DNA of 64,000 nt from Rhodococcus sp. 105337 (GTDB lineage Bacteria; Actinomycetota; Actinomycetes; Mycobacteriales; Mycobacteriaceae). Positions 1 to 8,470 of this stretch are shown one piece after another (position 1 is the first letter of the stretch; each line of letters opens with the position of its first letter). The stretch is from positions 124,001-188,000 of the forward strand of contig NZ_JABAGQ010000002.1 in the NCBI RefSeq assembly GCF_012844225.1, in the 5' to 3' direction. The translations under genes were made by a program, and so were the position numbers. Under the pieces are notes generated by a model, which made no database searches, had not been told where the DNA came from, and saw only the letters and a program-made list of their open reading frames with translations.

Positions 1-1
1 G

Positions 2-25
2 GGTTACGCCGTCCTGATCGGCTGA
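2..25 (+). CDS. Possible 3' end of an upstream gene (partial)
   Basis: An open frame entering from the left edge reads seven codons (GYAVLIG) and stops at TGA 23-25. It would be the tail of a plus-strand gene converging on the hypothetical gene that ends at 50. In M. tuberculosis the neighbour of the Rv3311 homologue is also convergent, which makes this plausible. Seven codons cannot prove coding, and no function can be assigned. Confidence 0.25.
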   Translation, partial: GYAVLIG

Positions 26-49
26 GCGGGCCGAAGCGGTGCGAACGCG

Positions 50-1276
50 TCAGTTCTTGTTCAGCCGTGCTTCGAACTCGCGCTCGAGTTCACGCCACGC
101 GAGAGCTTCGGCGTCGAACGGTGCGCTCGGAGCGAGGCGGCCCGGGTCGGGTTCGAGAACGTAGTTGACGAACCATCCCAGCTCCGTGGATGCCGCGAGG
201 GCCGCTTCGGTGCTGTCGTCGTTCGCGTAACCGGCGGCGTCGGTGAACAACTCGACGGCGAGCTCGAGTTGTTCCGGGTCGACGGCGGCGATGCCCTCGG
301 CGATGTCGTCGGCGATGCCCGTGAGCACGTAGACGTTGTCGTCGATGACAGCGACCTCGAGCGACCCGTCGACCGCAGCGATCCGGATCTCCTCGTACGT
401 TTCGAGCTGGGACATGTCGTGGTCGTGGTTGTCGGCGAGATACCGCGCGAGAACGCGCTCGGACGGGAAGACGAAGATCCGTCCCTCCTGCCCGAGGAAC
501 ACCGCGTCGTCGTCGAGGTAGCAACGCAGGGTGAACCACGTACCGTCCGACGTGATGATCTTGATGGGGTCGATGCCGACGGAGGCCCAGAAGTCGTCTT
601 CGTCGTCGTCGAGGAACTCGTACTCGTCGTTGTCGACCTCGTCCTGGACCGTGTCGTCGGCTTCCAGTTCGTTCTCGTCCGAGGCCACCAGTTCCGACTC
701 GATCTCGGCCACGACCGCCTCGTCCACCGCGGGCGTGGTCACCACGGCGTCGAGTGCGTCGATCACCGCGTCCCAGTCTTCGGCGATCGCGGTGCCGATG
801 CTGTTCCACAGCTCGTGTCCCTCGCGGCCCGCGACGGCCGACGCGCCGTGGCGGAGCAGGGTATCGACTTCGGTCCGCTCGAAGAACTTGGTGACGACAT
901 CGAGTTCGCACACGTCGCCGAGGATGCTGACGATGTCGAACGTGTCCTGCAGTTCGGAGATCGACTCGGCGTCGGGATCGGCGGCCGCGAGTTCCGGTAC
1001 GCCGATCAGGTCGTACGAGTGCGCGTCGTCGGGTTCGAACTCGACAGCGGCGAGCTTGGCGACCACGGGCCACGCGGGATGCTCCACGAGATCGTTGTCG
1101 CCACCGGAGCGGACGAACGCCACCATCGCGGCCACGCTCGGGAATCCGTACAGGTCGTCGCCGTGGCCGAGAAACGCCTCCCATTCGTCGTCGCCCTCAC
1201 GCCAGCGCGGTGCCCACAGGGTCACGAGGTCGCCGTCGGTGAGACCGAGCTCTATCGGGACGATGTCTCCAGCCAT
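50..1276 (-). CDS. Conserved acidic hypothetical protein (Rv3311-type)
   Basis: A 408-residue cytosolic protein with no signal peptide or membrane segment. It is rich in Asp and Glu throughout, with a strongly acidic stretch near residues 205-235 that probably links two globular halves. Both halves hold WxxxF/Y-type patches (for example 'WEAFLGHGDDLYGF' and 'GTWFTLRCYLDDDAVFLG'), suggesting an internal repeat of one fold. Homologues are found across mycolic-acid actinobacteria and are often labelled 'primosomal protein' without experimental support. By position it matches Rv3311, next to upp. I chose the ATG at 1276 (MAGDIVPIEL) because conserved sequence begins there; an in-frame ATG at 1294 would add six residues. 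Function unknown. Confidence 0.85.
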   Translation of the reverse strand: MAGDIVPIELGLTDGDLVTLWAPRWREGDDEWEAFLGHGDDLYGFPSVAAMVAFVRSGGDNDLVEHPAWPVVAKLAAVEFEPDDAHSYDLIGVPELAAADPDAESISELQDTFDIVSILGDVCELDVVTKFFERTEVDTLLRHGASAVAGREGHELWNSIGTAIAEDWDAVIDALDAVVTTPAVDEAVVAEIESELVASDENELEADDTVQDEVDNDEYEFLDDDEDDFWASVGIDPIKIITSDGTWFTLRCYLDDDAVFLGQEGRIFVFPSERVLARYLADNHDHDMSQLETYEEIRIAAVDGSLEVAVIDDNVYVLTGIADDIAEGIAAVDPEQLELAVELFTDAAGYANDDSTEAALAASTELGWFVNYVLEPDPGRLAPSAPFDAEALAWRELEREFEARLNKN

Positions 1277-1333
1277 GGCGCGAAGCCTAGCCATGTCGCC
1301 GCCGAGAATATAGCCGGGGTGGCAAGCAGCACG

Positions 1334-1633
1334 TCATCGAAGCGCACCCCGAAGGTCGTCGACGAGTGCGACCCGCTGTGCGGCGGCTGCCTCGGCCGCC
1401 GCATGGACTGTCGTGAGGATCGATGCCGCGAGCTCTCGCGCGTCCATGCGGCATGCTGCTTCCTCCAGCCGAAGATCCGCGAGGGCGCCCGTCCCGTCGA
1501 CGCGCGCGGCGATCCGGCCGTCCGGACTCTGCGCGGTCGCCCGGATGCCGTGTATCCCTTCCAAGGTGCTCTCGAGAGCGTCGAGTTTCGTGCGGACGCG
1601 ATCGACGATCGCCGTCACCTGCTGTTCACTCAT
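1334..1633 (-). CDS. YbaB/EbfC-family small protein, EspL-like
   Basis: A 99-residue helix-strand-helix protein with the layout of the YbaB/EbfC nucleoid-associated family: an N-terminal helix (residues 1-28), a central beta region with 'GRIAARVDGTGALADLRL' and a C-terminal amphipathic helix. A strong GGGGGACC ribosome site precedes the ATG. It closes a minus-strand cassette headed by an EspC-like protein and an NlpC/P60 protein. YbaB-fold proteins are known partners in ESX loci (EspL of ESX-1 belongs to this family), so a chaperone or accessory role for the cassette is the most reasonable inference. DNA binding cannot be judged from sequence. Confidence 0.75.
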   Translation of the reverse strand: MSEQQVTAIVDRVRTKLDALESTLEGIHGIRATAQSPDGRIAARVDGTGALADLRLEEAACRMDARELAASILTTVHAAAEAAAAQRVALVDDLRGALR

Positions 1634-1684
1634 CGGTGGTCCCCCTTGTTCTCGTCGGATTCGGGCGTGCGGCTTCCGGCTCGG

Positions 1685-1990
1685 TCACGACCGGTGGGCG
1701 GCCCGCGCGTCGCCGTACGAAAAATGCCGCATCCGGTCGAGCACTTCGCGTGGGACGCCCTGTTCGTGCAGTTCTCGGTGACGGAGCGTCGCGGCTTCCT
1801 GTGCGGCGACGCGATTCAGGGCGAGGATCTCGTCGGCGAGCGCACCCGCGCCGTAGCGAAGTTCGCGGGGATCGATGCGCAGCTCGACCGGGAGGCCGTC
1901 GTCGGTGGTCCGCACCGAGATCGTGCCCGCGCGATTGTGGGCGATCGCGGTGATCGGGGCGGTCGGCGGAACGGGAGTCGTGAGATCCAT
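1685..1990 (-). CDS. Small hypothetical protein of the T7SS-like cassette
   Basis: A 101-residue protein. The first half looks beta-rich and resembles the central strand region of YbaB-type proteins ('ITAIAHNRAGTISVRTTDDGLPVELRI'). The second half is helical and charged (residues 45-95). I therefore suspect a second, divergent YbaB/EbfC-like protein, which would pair with the 99-residue neighbour, but the match is weak. It lies 51 bases upstream of that neighbour and 71 bases downstream of the NlpC/P60 gene on the same strand, so cotranscription is likely. The ATG at 1990 was chosen because the open frame upstream of it is an Arg-rich shadow of the NlpC gene. Confidence 0.65.
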   Translation of the reverse strand: MDLTTPVPPTAPITAIAHNRAGTISVRTTDDGLPVELRIDPRELRYGAGALADEILALNRVAAQEAATLRHRELHEQGVPREVLDRMRHFSYGDARAAHRS

Positions 1991-2061
1991 ATCCGGTTGG
2001 ACGCAGGGACTGCCCGGGTGGTTCCCGGCCCGGACGATTCCGGTCGGCCGGCGTACACCGT

Positions 2062-3039
2062 TCACGCAGTCGTCGGCCGGTAGAACCCCTGGAACGCCAT
2101 GCCGCCGTTGCCGGTGCGGATCGGGGTGACCGCGACGGGATCGCCTGCTTCCACCATCATTCCGTTGCCGACCACCATCGCGACGTGCCCGTCCCAGACC
2201 GCGAGGTCGCCCGGCAGGACCGATCCCGGATCGACGCGTTGCCCGACGTCCTGCTCCTGCGCCAAGCGTGGGATCTCCACGCCCGCTTCGGCGTAGGCGT
2301 ACTGCGTCAAACCGCTGCAGTCCAGTCCGCTGCCGGGCGACGTGCCGCCCCACAGGTACGGCGTGCCCTGCTGCTCGAGCGCGCGGCGGACGGCCGTCGC
2401 CGCGGCGGCATTGGGGGCGGTGCTGACGCTGCCGTCGGGAAGGACCACCTCGGTTCCGGTGTCCCCGGATCGGCTTCCCACCATCGCGTGCGCGGCGGGG
2501 TCGGCCGCGGACGGCGCGTCCACCGGGGTGTGCTCGGGGAGCAGCGCGGTCAGCCGGTCGGTGAGATCCGCGAGGGTCGACACGACCCGGGTGAGCACCC
2601 GCAGACCCTCGGCGATGTGCTCGACCGCGACGGTGAGCAGCATCAGCTGACCGTGCGGCAGACCCGCCACGGGTGCCGCCCGATTCGCGAACGCGAGGAA
2701 CGAGTCGACGAGCCGTTGGAGTTCGGCGGTGCCGGTCGCGACGGTGACCGTCGCCTCCAGCGCGACGGCCGCGATGCCGAGTCCACGGTCGGCGGCCACC
2801 AGGACATCGGACACCACCCGTTCGGCGCCGGCGACGGCATTCTCCGCGGCGGGCCCTGTCCACGCCCACGCAAGCTCGGCGACGGCGTCCCGCCCGGCCG
2901 CATGAACCTCCTCCGCGAGTTGTGCTCCTACCCGTAGGAGGGCGCCCGGATCCGGTGCCGGGGCAGAAGCGGAACCGAAGGCGTCGAGCAACTCCCTCAG
3001 GGGCGCTGTCAGCAGGTCGCCGCCGACGGCCGCGATCAC
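2062..3039 (-). CDS. WXG100-like domain fused to NlpC/P60 (C40) cell-wall peptidase
   Basis: A 325-residue protein. Residues 1-170 are almost wholly helical with a W60-T61-G62 turn, as in the helix-turn-helix of WXG100/ESX substrates. Residues 205-325 form an NlpC/P60 domain with catalytic Cys241 in '[12 protein letters not shown]' and His285 in '[11 protein letters not shown]'. Such enzymes cleave D-Glu-meso-DAP bonds in peptidoglycan stems. There is no Sec signal peptide, so export would have to use a type VII system, consistent with the WTG domain. Its GTG start overlaps the stop of the EspC-like gene (GTGA, 3036-3039), so the two are translationally coupled. No ESX core genes (EccC, EccD and so on) lie in the window, so the secretion machine must be elsewhere. 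Confidence 0.85.
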   Translation of the reverse strand: MIAAVGGDLLTAPLRELLDAFGSASAPAPDPGALLRVGAQLAEEVHAAGRDAVAELAWAWTGPAAENAVAGAERVVSDVLVAADRGLGIAAVALEATVTVATGTAELQRLVDSFLAFANRAAPVAGLPHGQLMLLTVAVEHIAEGLRVLTRVVSTLADLTDRLTALLPEHTPVDAPSAADPAAHAMVGSRSGDTGTEVVLPDGSVSTAPNAAAATAVRRALEQQGTPYLWGGTSPGSGLDCSGLTQYAYAEAGVEIPRLAQEQDVGQRVDPGSVLPGDLAVWDGHVAMVVGNGMMVEAGDPVAVTPIRTGNGGMAFQGFYRPTTA

Positions 3040-3410
3040 GCGTCGTCCTGCACGGCCAGCAGTCGACGCGCCACCGCGTCGACCGAACGCTCGTATGCCG
3101 CCGCCGACGCCGTTGCTGCCGCACTCATCCCGGCGAGGGCGCCGCCGAGGCGATCGAGGTCGCGTCCGTGGGCGTCGTGCGTCGCAACGAGCGCGGCGAA
3201 GAACGTCGCACCCACGGGGCCGAGCACCGGACCGAGCAGGGCGGGGTCACCGTCCCGGGTGTGTGCTGCCGCACTGTGCATGCGTTCGGCCAGTGCGGCA
3301 GCCCGGTGCCCGAACGCCGCGATCGTCGCGGTGTCGGCGCGGACCGCCACCACGGTTCCTTCGTGCGGTCCGCCGCCGAATTGCCGGTCCCTGTCGAGTT
3401 CTTCCGACAC
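3036..3410 (-). CDS. EspC-family type VII secretion target
   Basis: A 124-residue, Ala-rich, nearly all-helical protein matching the EspC/DUF2580 'type VII secretion target' pattern: a first helix around residues 20-50, a turn, and a C-terminal helix with '[17 protein letters not shown]'. Members of this family are small ESX substrates that are often made with a larger partner. The C-terminal tyrosine is followed by an acid five residues on (YERSVD), so the usual YxxxD/E export motif is not exact. The GTG start at 3410 has a G-rich ribosome site. It is the first gene of the cassette and overlaps the NlpC/P60 gene by four bases, suggesting the two products form a pair. Confidence 0.75.
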   Translation of the reverse strand: MSEELDRDRQFGGGPHEGTVVAVRADTATIAAFGHRAAALAERMHSAAAHTRDGDPALLGPVLGPVGATFFAALVATHDAHGRDLDRLGGALAGMSAAATASAAAYERSVDAVARRLLAVQDDA

Positions 3411-3541
3411 TCGTCCCCCCGTGGTCGATTGCGGTGTCCACCGTCACGTCGAGTGCGGCGCGAGGTGGACATTCCTCATCGGGGTTCGACGCATAGCGGA
3501 CGGGTCCGGTTCCCTCGTACCTGCACGTGTCGTGAGCGCTC

Positions 3542-3547
3542 TATCCT
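3542..3547 (+). promoter_or_regulatory. -10 box (TATCCT) of upp
   Basis: TATCCT lies seven bases before the upp ATG. The predicted transcription start coincides with the start codon, so the mRNA would be leaderless. No good TTGACA-like -35 element is visible. Confidence 0.55.
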
Positions 3548-3554
3548 TTTCTGC

Positions 3555-4178
3555 ATGGACATGCTCGTTGTCGACCACCCGCTCGCTGCTTCTCTCCTCA
3601 CCATTCTTCGCGACGAACGCAGCGACAACGCTGCATTCCGAGACGCGTTGAGCCGGCTCACCCAGATGCTCGTCTACGAGGCGGTGCGCGACGCGCCGGT
3701 CGAGAAGTTCGAGGTCAAGTCGCCGGTGGCGGTCACCGAGGGCGTGCGGTTGCAACAGCCGCCGTTGCTCGTCCCCGTCCTGCGCGCCGGACTCGGCATG
3801 GTCGACCAGGCCCACGCCCTGATCCCTCAGGCTCGGGTGGGATTCGTGGGTCTCGCCCGCGACGAGAAAACCTTCGAGCCGGTGCCGTATCTCGAGTCGC
3901 TGCCCGAGAACCTGTCCGGGTTGCCCGTGTTCGTGCTCGATCCGATGCTCGCGACGGGAGGTTCGATGGTGCACACCCTCGACCTGCTCGTGGCGCGCGG
4001 CGCCACCGACATCACCGCGGTGTGTGTCGTCGCGGCACCGCAGGGGGTCGAGGCGCTGGCAGCGTCCGGTCATCCGGTCCGCCTGGTGACCGCGTCGGTC
4101 GACGAGGGTCTCAACGACAACAAGTACATCGTGCCGGGTCTCGGCGATGCCGGAGATCGCCAGTACGGTCCCCGGTAG
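3555..4178 (+). CDS. upp: Uracil phosphoribosyltransferase
   Basis: Converts uracil plus PRPP to UMP in pyrimidine salvage (cytosolic). The 207-residue length is normal for the family. The PRPP-binding loop is D129-PMLATGGS, preceded by 'PVLRAGLGM' (residues 74-82), and the C-terminal uracil-binding segment '[12 protein letters not shown]' is intact. The ATG at 3555 is preceded by TATCCT at 3542-3547, seven bases upstream, indicating a leaderless transcript. It converges on pmmB, and the same neighbours occur in M. tuberculosis. The stop codon sits in the loop of a terminator hairpin at 4169-4186. Confidence 0.97.
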   Translation: MDMLVVDHPLAASLLTILRDERSDNAAFRDALSRLTQMLVYEAVRDAPVEKFEVKSPVAVTEGVRLQQPPLLVPVLRAGLGMVDQAHALIPQARVGFVGLARDEKTFEPVPYLESLPENLSGLPVFVLDPMLATGGSMVHTLDLLVARGATDITAVCVVAAPQGVEALAASGHPVRLVTASVDEGLNDNKYIVPGLGDAGDRQYGPR

Positions 4179-4186
4179 TCCGGGGA
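4169..4186. terminator. Bidirectional hairpin between upp and pmmB
   Basis: A perfect 7-bp stem (TCCCCGG / CCGGGGA) with the 4-base loop TAGT. The loop is the upp stop codon plus one base. It sits between the convergent upp and pmmB genes without a T-run, as is usual for actinobacterial terminators. Confidence 0.55.
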
Positions 4187-4208
4187 AGTCGCATCCCGAG
4201 CCGGTCGG

Positions 4209-5687
4209 TCAGAGCACCGAGTCGCCGAGCGCGGAGGCCCACTCGCGGAGGGCTCCGAGAGTTGTCTCCGCGGTGGAGCGGTCGATGTCGGTGACGACCT
4301 CGAGGTAGAACTTCAGCTTCGGTTCGGTGCCGGACGGCCGCACCACCACGCGCACGGTCGGGCCCTCGAACACGAGAGCGTCGGTGTTCAGCGGTCCGTC
4401 GGCCGCAGCCAGGTCGGTGACCGTCACCGCCTCGCCCGCGAGCGTGCGCGGTGGCGACGACCTCAGATGCGCCATGATCTCGTCGATGCGGCTCAGATCG
4501 TCGACGCGCAGCGAGACCTGGTCGCCCACGTGGATACCGAACTCGCGGTACAGGTCGTCGAGGGTATCGAGAAGCGTGCGCCCCGACGCTTTCAGAGCCG
4601 CAACGAAGTCCGCGACCACGACGGCGGTGGCGATGCCGTCCTTGTCGCGCACCGCGTCGGGGTCGACGCAGTGACCGATCGCCTCCTCGTATGCGTAGAC
4701 CAATCCGTCTCCGGCGCGGGCGAGCCACTTGAAGCCGGTCAGGGTCTGGGCGAACCGGGCGCCGCGCGCCGCGGCGAGCTTGCCCAGCAGCGTCGAGGAC
4801 ACGATGGTCGTGGCGACGAGCGGGTCGGGCGGCGCCGAGCCCAGGATGCGCTCGCCGAGCAGCACCCCGGTCTCGTCACCGCGCAGCATCCGCCACCCGT
4901 CCGCGGTGGGTACTCCGACCGCACAGCGGTCGGCGTCGGGATCGAGGGCGAGGGCCACGTCGGCACCGACGGCGGAGGCGAGTGCCAGCAGCGCGTCGGA
5001 CGCACCGGGCTCCTCGGGGTTGGGGAAGGCGACCGTGGGAAAGGCGGGGTCGGGGGCGAACTGGGACGCGACGACATGCACGTCGTCGAACCCCGCGGCG
5101 CGCAGCGCAGCGACGGCGGTCTCCCCGCCGACACCGTGCAGCGGGGTCAGGGCGATCCGCACATCACGCCGGGATGAGCGCGGCAACGTCGCCACTCGTG
5201 CGAGATACCGCTCGAGAAGTTCGTCACCCGAGGTGACGACGGTGGTGCGCGGAATCTGTGCCGCGTCCGGTGCTGCATCGATCGCGGCTTCGATCTCGCG
5301 GTCGGCGGGTGCGACCAACTGTGCGCCGCCCGAGAGATACACCTTGTAGCCGTTGTCGCCGGCGGGGTTGTGCGACGCCGTGATCTGAACTCCCGCAACG
5401 GCTCCGAGGTCGCGTACCGCGAACGCGGTGACGGGAGTGGGAAGCGGGCGGGGCAGTGCCACCACGTCGAACCCGGCCGCCGCGAGAACTTCCGCCGCTG
5501 CGGCGAAGAAGTCCGCCGAGCCGGTCCGGGCGTCGCGCCCGACGACGACGGTGCCGCCGCCGTGGCCACGGTCGGTGAGCCAGCGTGCGAGGCCCGCCGT
5601 GGCACGAACGACCACGGGCACGTTCATCCGGTCGGGCCCGTCGCCCACCGGGCCGCGCAGCCCGGCGGTGCCGAAACGCAGCGTCAC
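4209..5687 (-). CDS. pmmB: Phosphomannomutase/phosphoglucomutase (alpha-D-phosphohexomutase)
   Basis: A 492-residue alpha-D-phosphohexomutase that interconverts hexose-1-P and hexose-6-P. The active-site serine loop is TASHNP (residues 103-108, Ser105), the metal loop is DPDADR (249-254), and the C-terminal phosphate-binding loop reads '[12 protein letters not shown]'. The GTG start at 5687 gives '[11 protein letters not shown]', the usual N-terminus, and overlaps the deoD stop by four bases (GTGA), so the pair is translationally coupled. The neighbours upp and deoD are the same as for M. tuberculosis pmmB (Rv3308). Linkage to deoD suggests it may also act on pentose-1-phosphates released by the phosphorylase (phosphopentomutase); sequence cannot decide this. 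Confidence 0.93.
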   Translation of the reverse strand: MTLRFGTAGLRGPVGDGPDRMNVPVVVRATAGLARWLTDRGHGGGTVVVGRDARTGSADFFAAAAEVLAAAGFDVVALPRPLPTPVTAFAVRDLGAVAGVQITASHNPAGDNGYKVYLSGGAQLVAPADREIEAAIDAAPDAAQIPRTTVVTSGDELLERYLARVATLPRSSRRDVRIALTPLHGVGGETAVAALRAAGFDDVHVVASQFAPDPAFPTVAFPNPEEPGASDALLALASAVGADVALALDPDADRCAVGVPTADGWRMLRGDETGVLLGERILGSAPPDPLVATTIVSSTLLGKLAAARGARFAQTLTGFKWLARAGDGLVYAYEEAIGHCVDPDAVRDKDGIATAVVVADFVAALKASGRTLLDTLDDLYREFGIHVGDQVSLRVDDLSRIDEIMAHLRSSPPRTLAGEAVTVTDLAAADGPLNTDALVFEGPTVRVVVRPSGTEPKLKFYLEVVTDIDRSTAETTLGALREWASALGDSVL

Positions 5688-6496
5688 AGCCGCGCTGCCA
5701 GGTCGCGGAGCAGATCGCCCATCCGGGTGGCTGCGTCGCGACCCGCCGCGAGGACTTCCGCGTGGTCGAGGTGCGCGCCGGTGATGCCGGCGGCGGCGTT
5801 GGTGACGAGGGAGACGCCGAGCACCCGCGCACCGGCGGCGCGCGCGGCGATCGTCTCGTGCACGGTGGACATGCCCACGAGATCCGCGCCGAGGGTGCGC
5901 AGCATCCGGATCTCCGCGGGCGTCTCGTAGTGGGGGCCGGGCAGTCCCGCGTAGACGCCCTCGGCGAGGCTGGGGTCGATCTCGCGGGCCAGTGCACGTA
6001 GATCTGCGGAATACGCGTCGACGAGGTCCACGAACTGGGCACCTCGCAACGGCGACCGGCCGGTGAGATTGAGGTGGTCGGAGATCAGAACCGGCTGACC
6101 TACCGCGAAATCGGGATCGATACCGCCGGCGGCGTTGGTGAGGATCACGGTGTGCGCGCCCGCAGCGACGGCCGTGCGGACGGGATGGACCACACGGGTG
6201 AGGTCGTGACCTTCGTAGGCGTGGCTGCGGCCCGCCAGAACGAGAACCGCGTTGTCGCCTGCCCGCACCGAGTGCACGGTGCCGGGATGTCCGGCTGCGG
6301 TGGGCGGTGCAAAGCCGGGGAGTTCGCTCATCGGCACGGTGGCGACGGGCGTGCCGAACCTCTCGACGGCCGCGCGCCACCCCGAGCCCAGGACGACGGC
6401 GACGCCGTGCGCAGGCACCGACGAACGTTCGGCGATGACGGCGGCGGCAGCGATCGCTTCGGCTGCGGGATCGAGAATGACGTCCGGGTGTCCCAT
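5684..6496 (-). CDS. deoD: Purine nucleoside phosphorylase
   Basis: Cleaves purine nucleosides with phosphate to the base plus (deoxy)ribose-1-phosphate. The 270-residue length fits the trimeric PNP family (also called PunA). Family signatures visible are '[15 protein letters not shown]' near residues 35-49, '[10 protein letters not shown]' and '[13 protein letters not shown]' around residues 100-155, and '[21 protein letters not shown]' toward the C-terminus. The minus-strand ATG at 6496 is preceded seven bases upstream by TAGGGT (6509-6504), predicting a leaderless mRNA. First gene of a two-gene operon with pmmB, facing the crotonase gene across a strong inverted repeat. Confidence 0.96.
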   Translation of the reverse strand: MGHPDVILDPAAEAIAAAAVIAERSSVPAHGVAVVLGSGWRAAVERFGTPVATVPMSELPGFAPPTAAGHPGTVHSVRAGDNAVLVLAGRSHAYEGHDLTRVVHPVRTAVAAGAHTVILTNAAGGIDPDFAVGQPVLISDHLNLTGRSPLRGAQFVDLVDAYSADLRALAREIDPSLAEGVYAGLPGPHYETPAEIRMLRTLGADLVGMSTVHETIAARAAGARVLGVSLVTNAAAGITGAHLDHAEVLAAGRDAATRMGDLLRDLAARL

Positions 6497-6518
6497 GACA
6501 CGGACCCTAACGTCCCGG

Positions 6519-6544
6519 CCGTGGTTACTTGCGAGTAACCACGG
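6519..6544. promoter_or_regulatory. 26-bp near-perfect inverted repeat between deoD and the crotonase gene
   Basis: Two 11-base arms, CCGTGGTTACT and AGTAACCACGG, are separated by TGCG. The repeat lies between the -10 boxes of the divergent deoD and crotonase genes and covers the expected -35 position for the crotonase promoter (TATCCT at 6549-6554). This is the form of a TetR- or GntR-type operator. The regulator is not encoded next to it. Confidence 0.7.
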
Positions 6545-6561
6545 GCGTTATCCTGGCTCGC

Positions 6562-7260
6562 ATGCCCTATCTCGAACGCGACGGCGACGTCTTCGTACTG
6601 CACCTCGGCGACCGCGACGCGGAAGCGACGGACAACCGTTTCCACCCGGATCGGCTCGCGGCGATCGGCGCGCTGCTCGACGAGGTCGAAGCGCACGACG
6701 GCCCCGCGGCCCTCGTCACCGCAGCGACGGGCAAGTTCTGGAGCAACGGACTCGACACCGACTGGGTGTTCGCGAACCTGACGGAACTGCCCGGGTACCT
6801 CGATACCGTGCACGACCTCTACGTGCGGATACTGACCTTCCCCGCCGCCACGGTCGCTGCCGTGCAGGGCCACGCGTTCGGTGCCGGAGCCATGCTTGCG
6901 CTGGCCCATGATTTCCGTGTCATGCGAGCGGACCGGGGATTCTGGTGCCTGCCCGAGGTGCAGCTGAACATGCCGTTCACGGTGGGGATGTCGGCGCTCG
7001 TGCGGTCCCGGCTGCCGATCCAGACCGCGGTGGAGGCCATCACGACCGGTCGCCGTTACGGGGGCACCGACGCCGTGGCGTCCGGCATCGTCGAGCAGAC
7101 CGTCGACGGTGACGCGGTACTCGCCGCGGCCGTCGAACGCGCCGCCGCGCTCACCGGCACCCGGGGCAAGAACCTCACGACCATCAAGCGTGGTCTGCAC
7201 GCCCCTCTGATCGCTGCTCTCGAGATACGGACGGACGCGTCGAACTTCGTGCTCGGCTGA
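6562..7260 (+). CDS. Enoyl-CoA hydratase/isomerase family protein
   Basis: A 232-residue crotonase-fold protein. The oxyanion-hole segments are recognisable: 'GKFWSNGLDTDW' (residues 55-66) and 'GHAFGAGAMLALAHDFRVM' (about 103-121). The family acts on acyl-CoA thioesters. The short length and 'WSNGLD' pattern fit delta-3,2-enoyl-CoA isomerase-type members better than classic hydratases, which carry two catalytic glutamates that I do not see in the usual places. The ATG at 6562 is preceded by TATCCT with a seven-base gap, so a leaderless transcript is expected. Transcribed divergently from deoD, with a 26-bp inverted repeat in the shared promoter region. The exact reaction is unknown. Confidence 0.85.
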   Translation: MPYLERDGDVFVLHLGDRDAEATDNRFHPDRLAAIGALLDEVEAHDGPAALVTAATGKFWSNGLDTDWVFANLTELPGYLDTVHDLYVRILTFPAATVAAVQGHAFGAGAMLALAHDFRVMRADRGFWCLPEVQLNMPFTVGMSALVRSRLPIQTAVEAITTGRRYGGTDAVASGIVEQTVDGDAVLAAAVERAAALTGTRGKNLTTIKRGLHAPLIAALEIRTDASNFVLG

Positions 7261-7309
7261 CGCTGCCGCCCGATCCGTCGGGTCGGTCCGGCATGACAGA
7301 CTGGACAGC

Positions 7310-8470
7310 GTGACGACACTTGCCGACAGCGCGATCGAGGCTGCTTCAGACACCTTGATCGCGCTGTCGCATTCGATTCACGCCGAACCGGAACTCGCCT
7401 TCGAGGAGTACCGCAGCGCCGCGAAGATCATCGACGTGCTGCGCGGCTGCGGTTTCGAGGTGCGCACCGGCATCGCCGACCTGCCGACCGCCTTCGATGC
7501 CCGGTTCGGCAGCGGTGACCTGGTGCTCGCGTTCTGCGCCGAGTACGACGCGCTGCCCGGCATCGGACACGCGTGCGGGCACAACATCATTGCTGCGGCC
7601 GCGGTCGGCGCGGGCATCGGTCTGGCCGCGCTCGCGGACGAACTCGGCGTCACCGTCCGCGTGATCGGTACGCCCGCCGAGGAAACCGGTGGCGGCAAGG
7701 TCCTCATGCTCGAACGCGGAGTATTCGACGACGTCGGCGCGGCGATGATGGTGCATCCCGGACCGATCGACATCACCGGTGCGACCTCGCTCGCACTCTC
7801 CGACATCGCCGTCGATTATCTGGGCCGCGAGGCCCACGCCTCCGCGGCCCCGGAACACGGGCGCAACGCCGCGGACGCCGCCACCGTCGCGCAGGTCGCC
7901 GTCGGCCTGCTGCGGCAGCACCTGCACCCGGGCCAGCAGATCCACGGCATCGTCGGCTACGGCGGCGCCGCCCCCAACATCGTGCCCGGCCACACCGAGC
8001 TTCTCTACTACCTGCGCGCGACCTCGGCCGAACTGCTCGACGACCTCGGCCGGCGTGCGGAGGGCTGTTTCGCAGCCGGCGCGATCGCGACGGGCTGCAC
8101 ACACCGGATCAGGACGGTGTCGCCGCCCTACACGGAGCTCACACCCGACCCGTGGCTGGTGCAGGCATATCGTGAGGAGATCATCGGGCTCGGCCGCGCG
8201 CCGTTGCCCGCCGAAGAGGAAGGATCGCGCCCGCTGGGCAGCACCGACATGGGAAACGTGACGAACGTGGTGCCAGGAATTCATCCGGTCATCGGATTGG
8301 ACTCCGGTGGTGCCGTGACGCATCAGGAAGCGTTCGCCGCGGCATGCGTCACCGACTCGGCCGACCGCGCAGTTCTCGACGGCGCGCGCGCTCTCGCAGC
8401 GACCGCTGCGCGCGCTGCCGCCGATCCCGTCCAGCGCGCCCGGTTGCTCGAGGGAGTCGAGCGCCGATGA
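7310..8470 (+). CDS. M20 family metallo-amidohydrolase (AmiB1-like)
   Basis: A 386-residue M20 peptidase/amidohydrolase. Metal ligands and base are visible: H87-ACGH91, E124-E125 in 'TPAEETGGG', H149 in 'MMVHPG' and a late His in 'GGAVTHQEAF'. A dimerisation (lid) domain lies between about residues 165 and 275. Relatives hydrolyse N-acyl amino acids or p-aminobenzoyl-glutamate; the substrate cannot be told from sequence. The GTG start at 7310 follows CAGACT by seven bases. The stop overlaps the next M20 gene (ATGA, 8467-8470). Position and orientation match amiB1 (Rv3306c), beside deoD in M. tuberculosis. Confidence 0.9.
   Translation: MTTLADSAIEAASDTLIALSHSIHAEPELAFEEYRSAAKIIDVLRGCGFEVRTGIADLPTAFDARFGSGDLVLAFCAEYDALPGIGHACGHNIIAAAAVGAGIGLAALADELGVTVRVIGTPAEETGGGKVLMLERGVFDDVGAAMMVHPGPIDITGATSLALSDIAVDYLGREAHASAAPEHGRNAADAATVAQVAVGLLRQHLHPGQQIHGIVGYGGAAPNIVPGHTELLYYLRATSAELLDDLGRRAEGCFAAGAIATGCTHRIRTVSPPYTELTPDPWLVQAYREEIIGLGRAPLPAEEEGSRPLGSTDMGNVTNVVPGIHPVIGLDSGGAVTHQEAFAAACVTDSADRAVLDGARALAATAARAAADPVQRARLLEGVERR

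Noticed and set aside
269-2083. Very long open frame on the plus strand opposite the first hypothetical gene and YbaB-like gene
   Set aside because: It is antisense to genes with clear family motifs and has the Asp/Val/Arg-heavy composition of a GC-rich shadow frame; no domain is recognisable.
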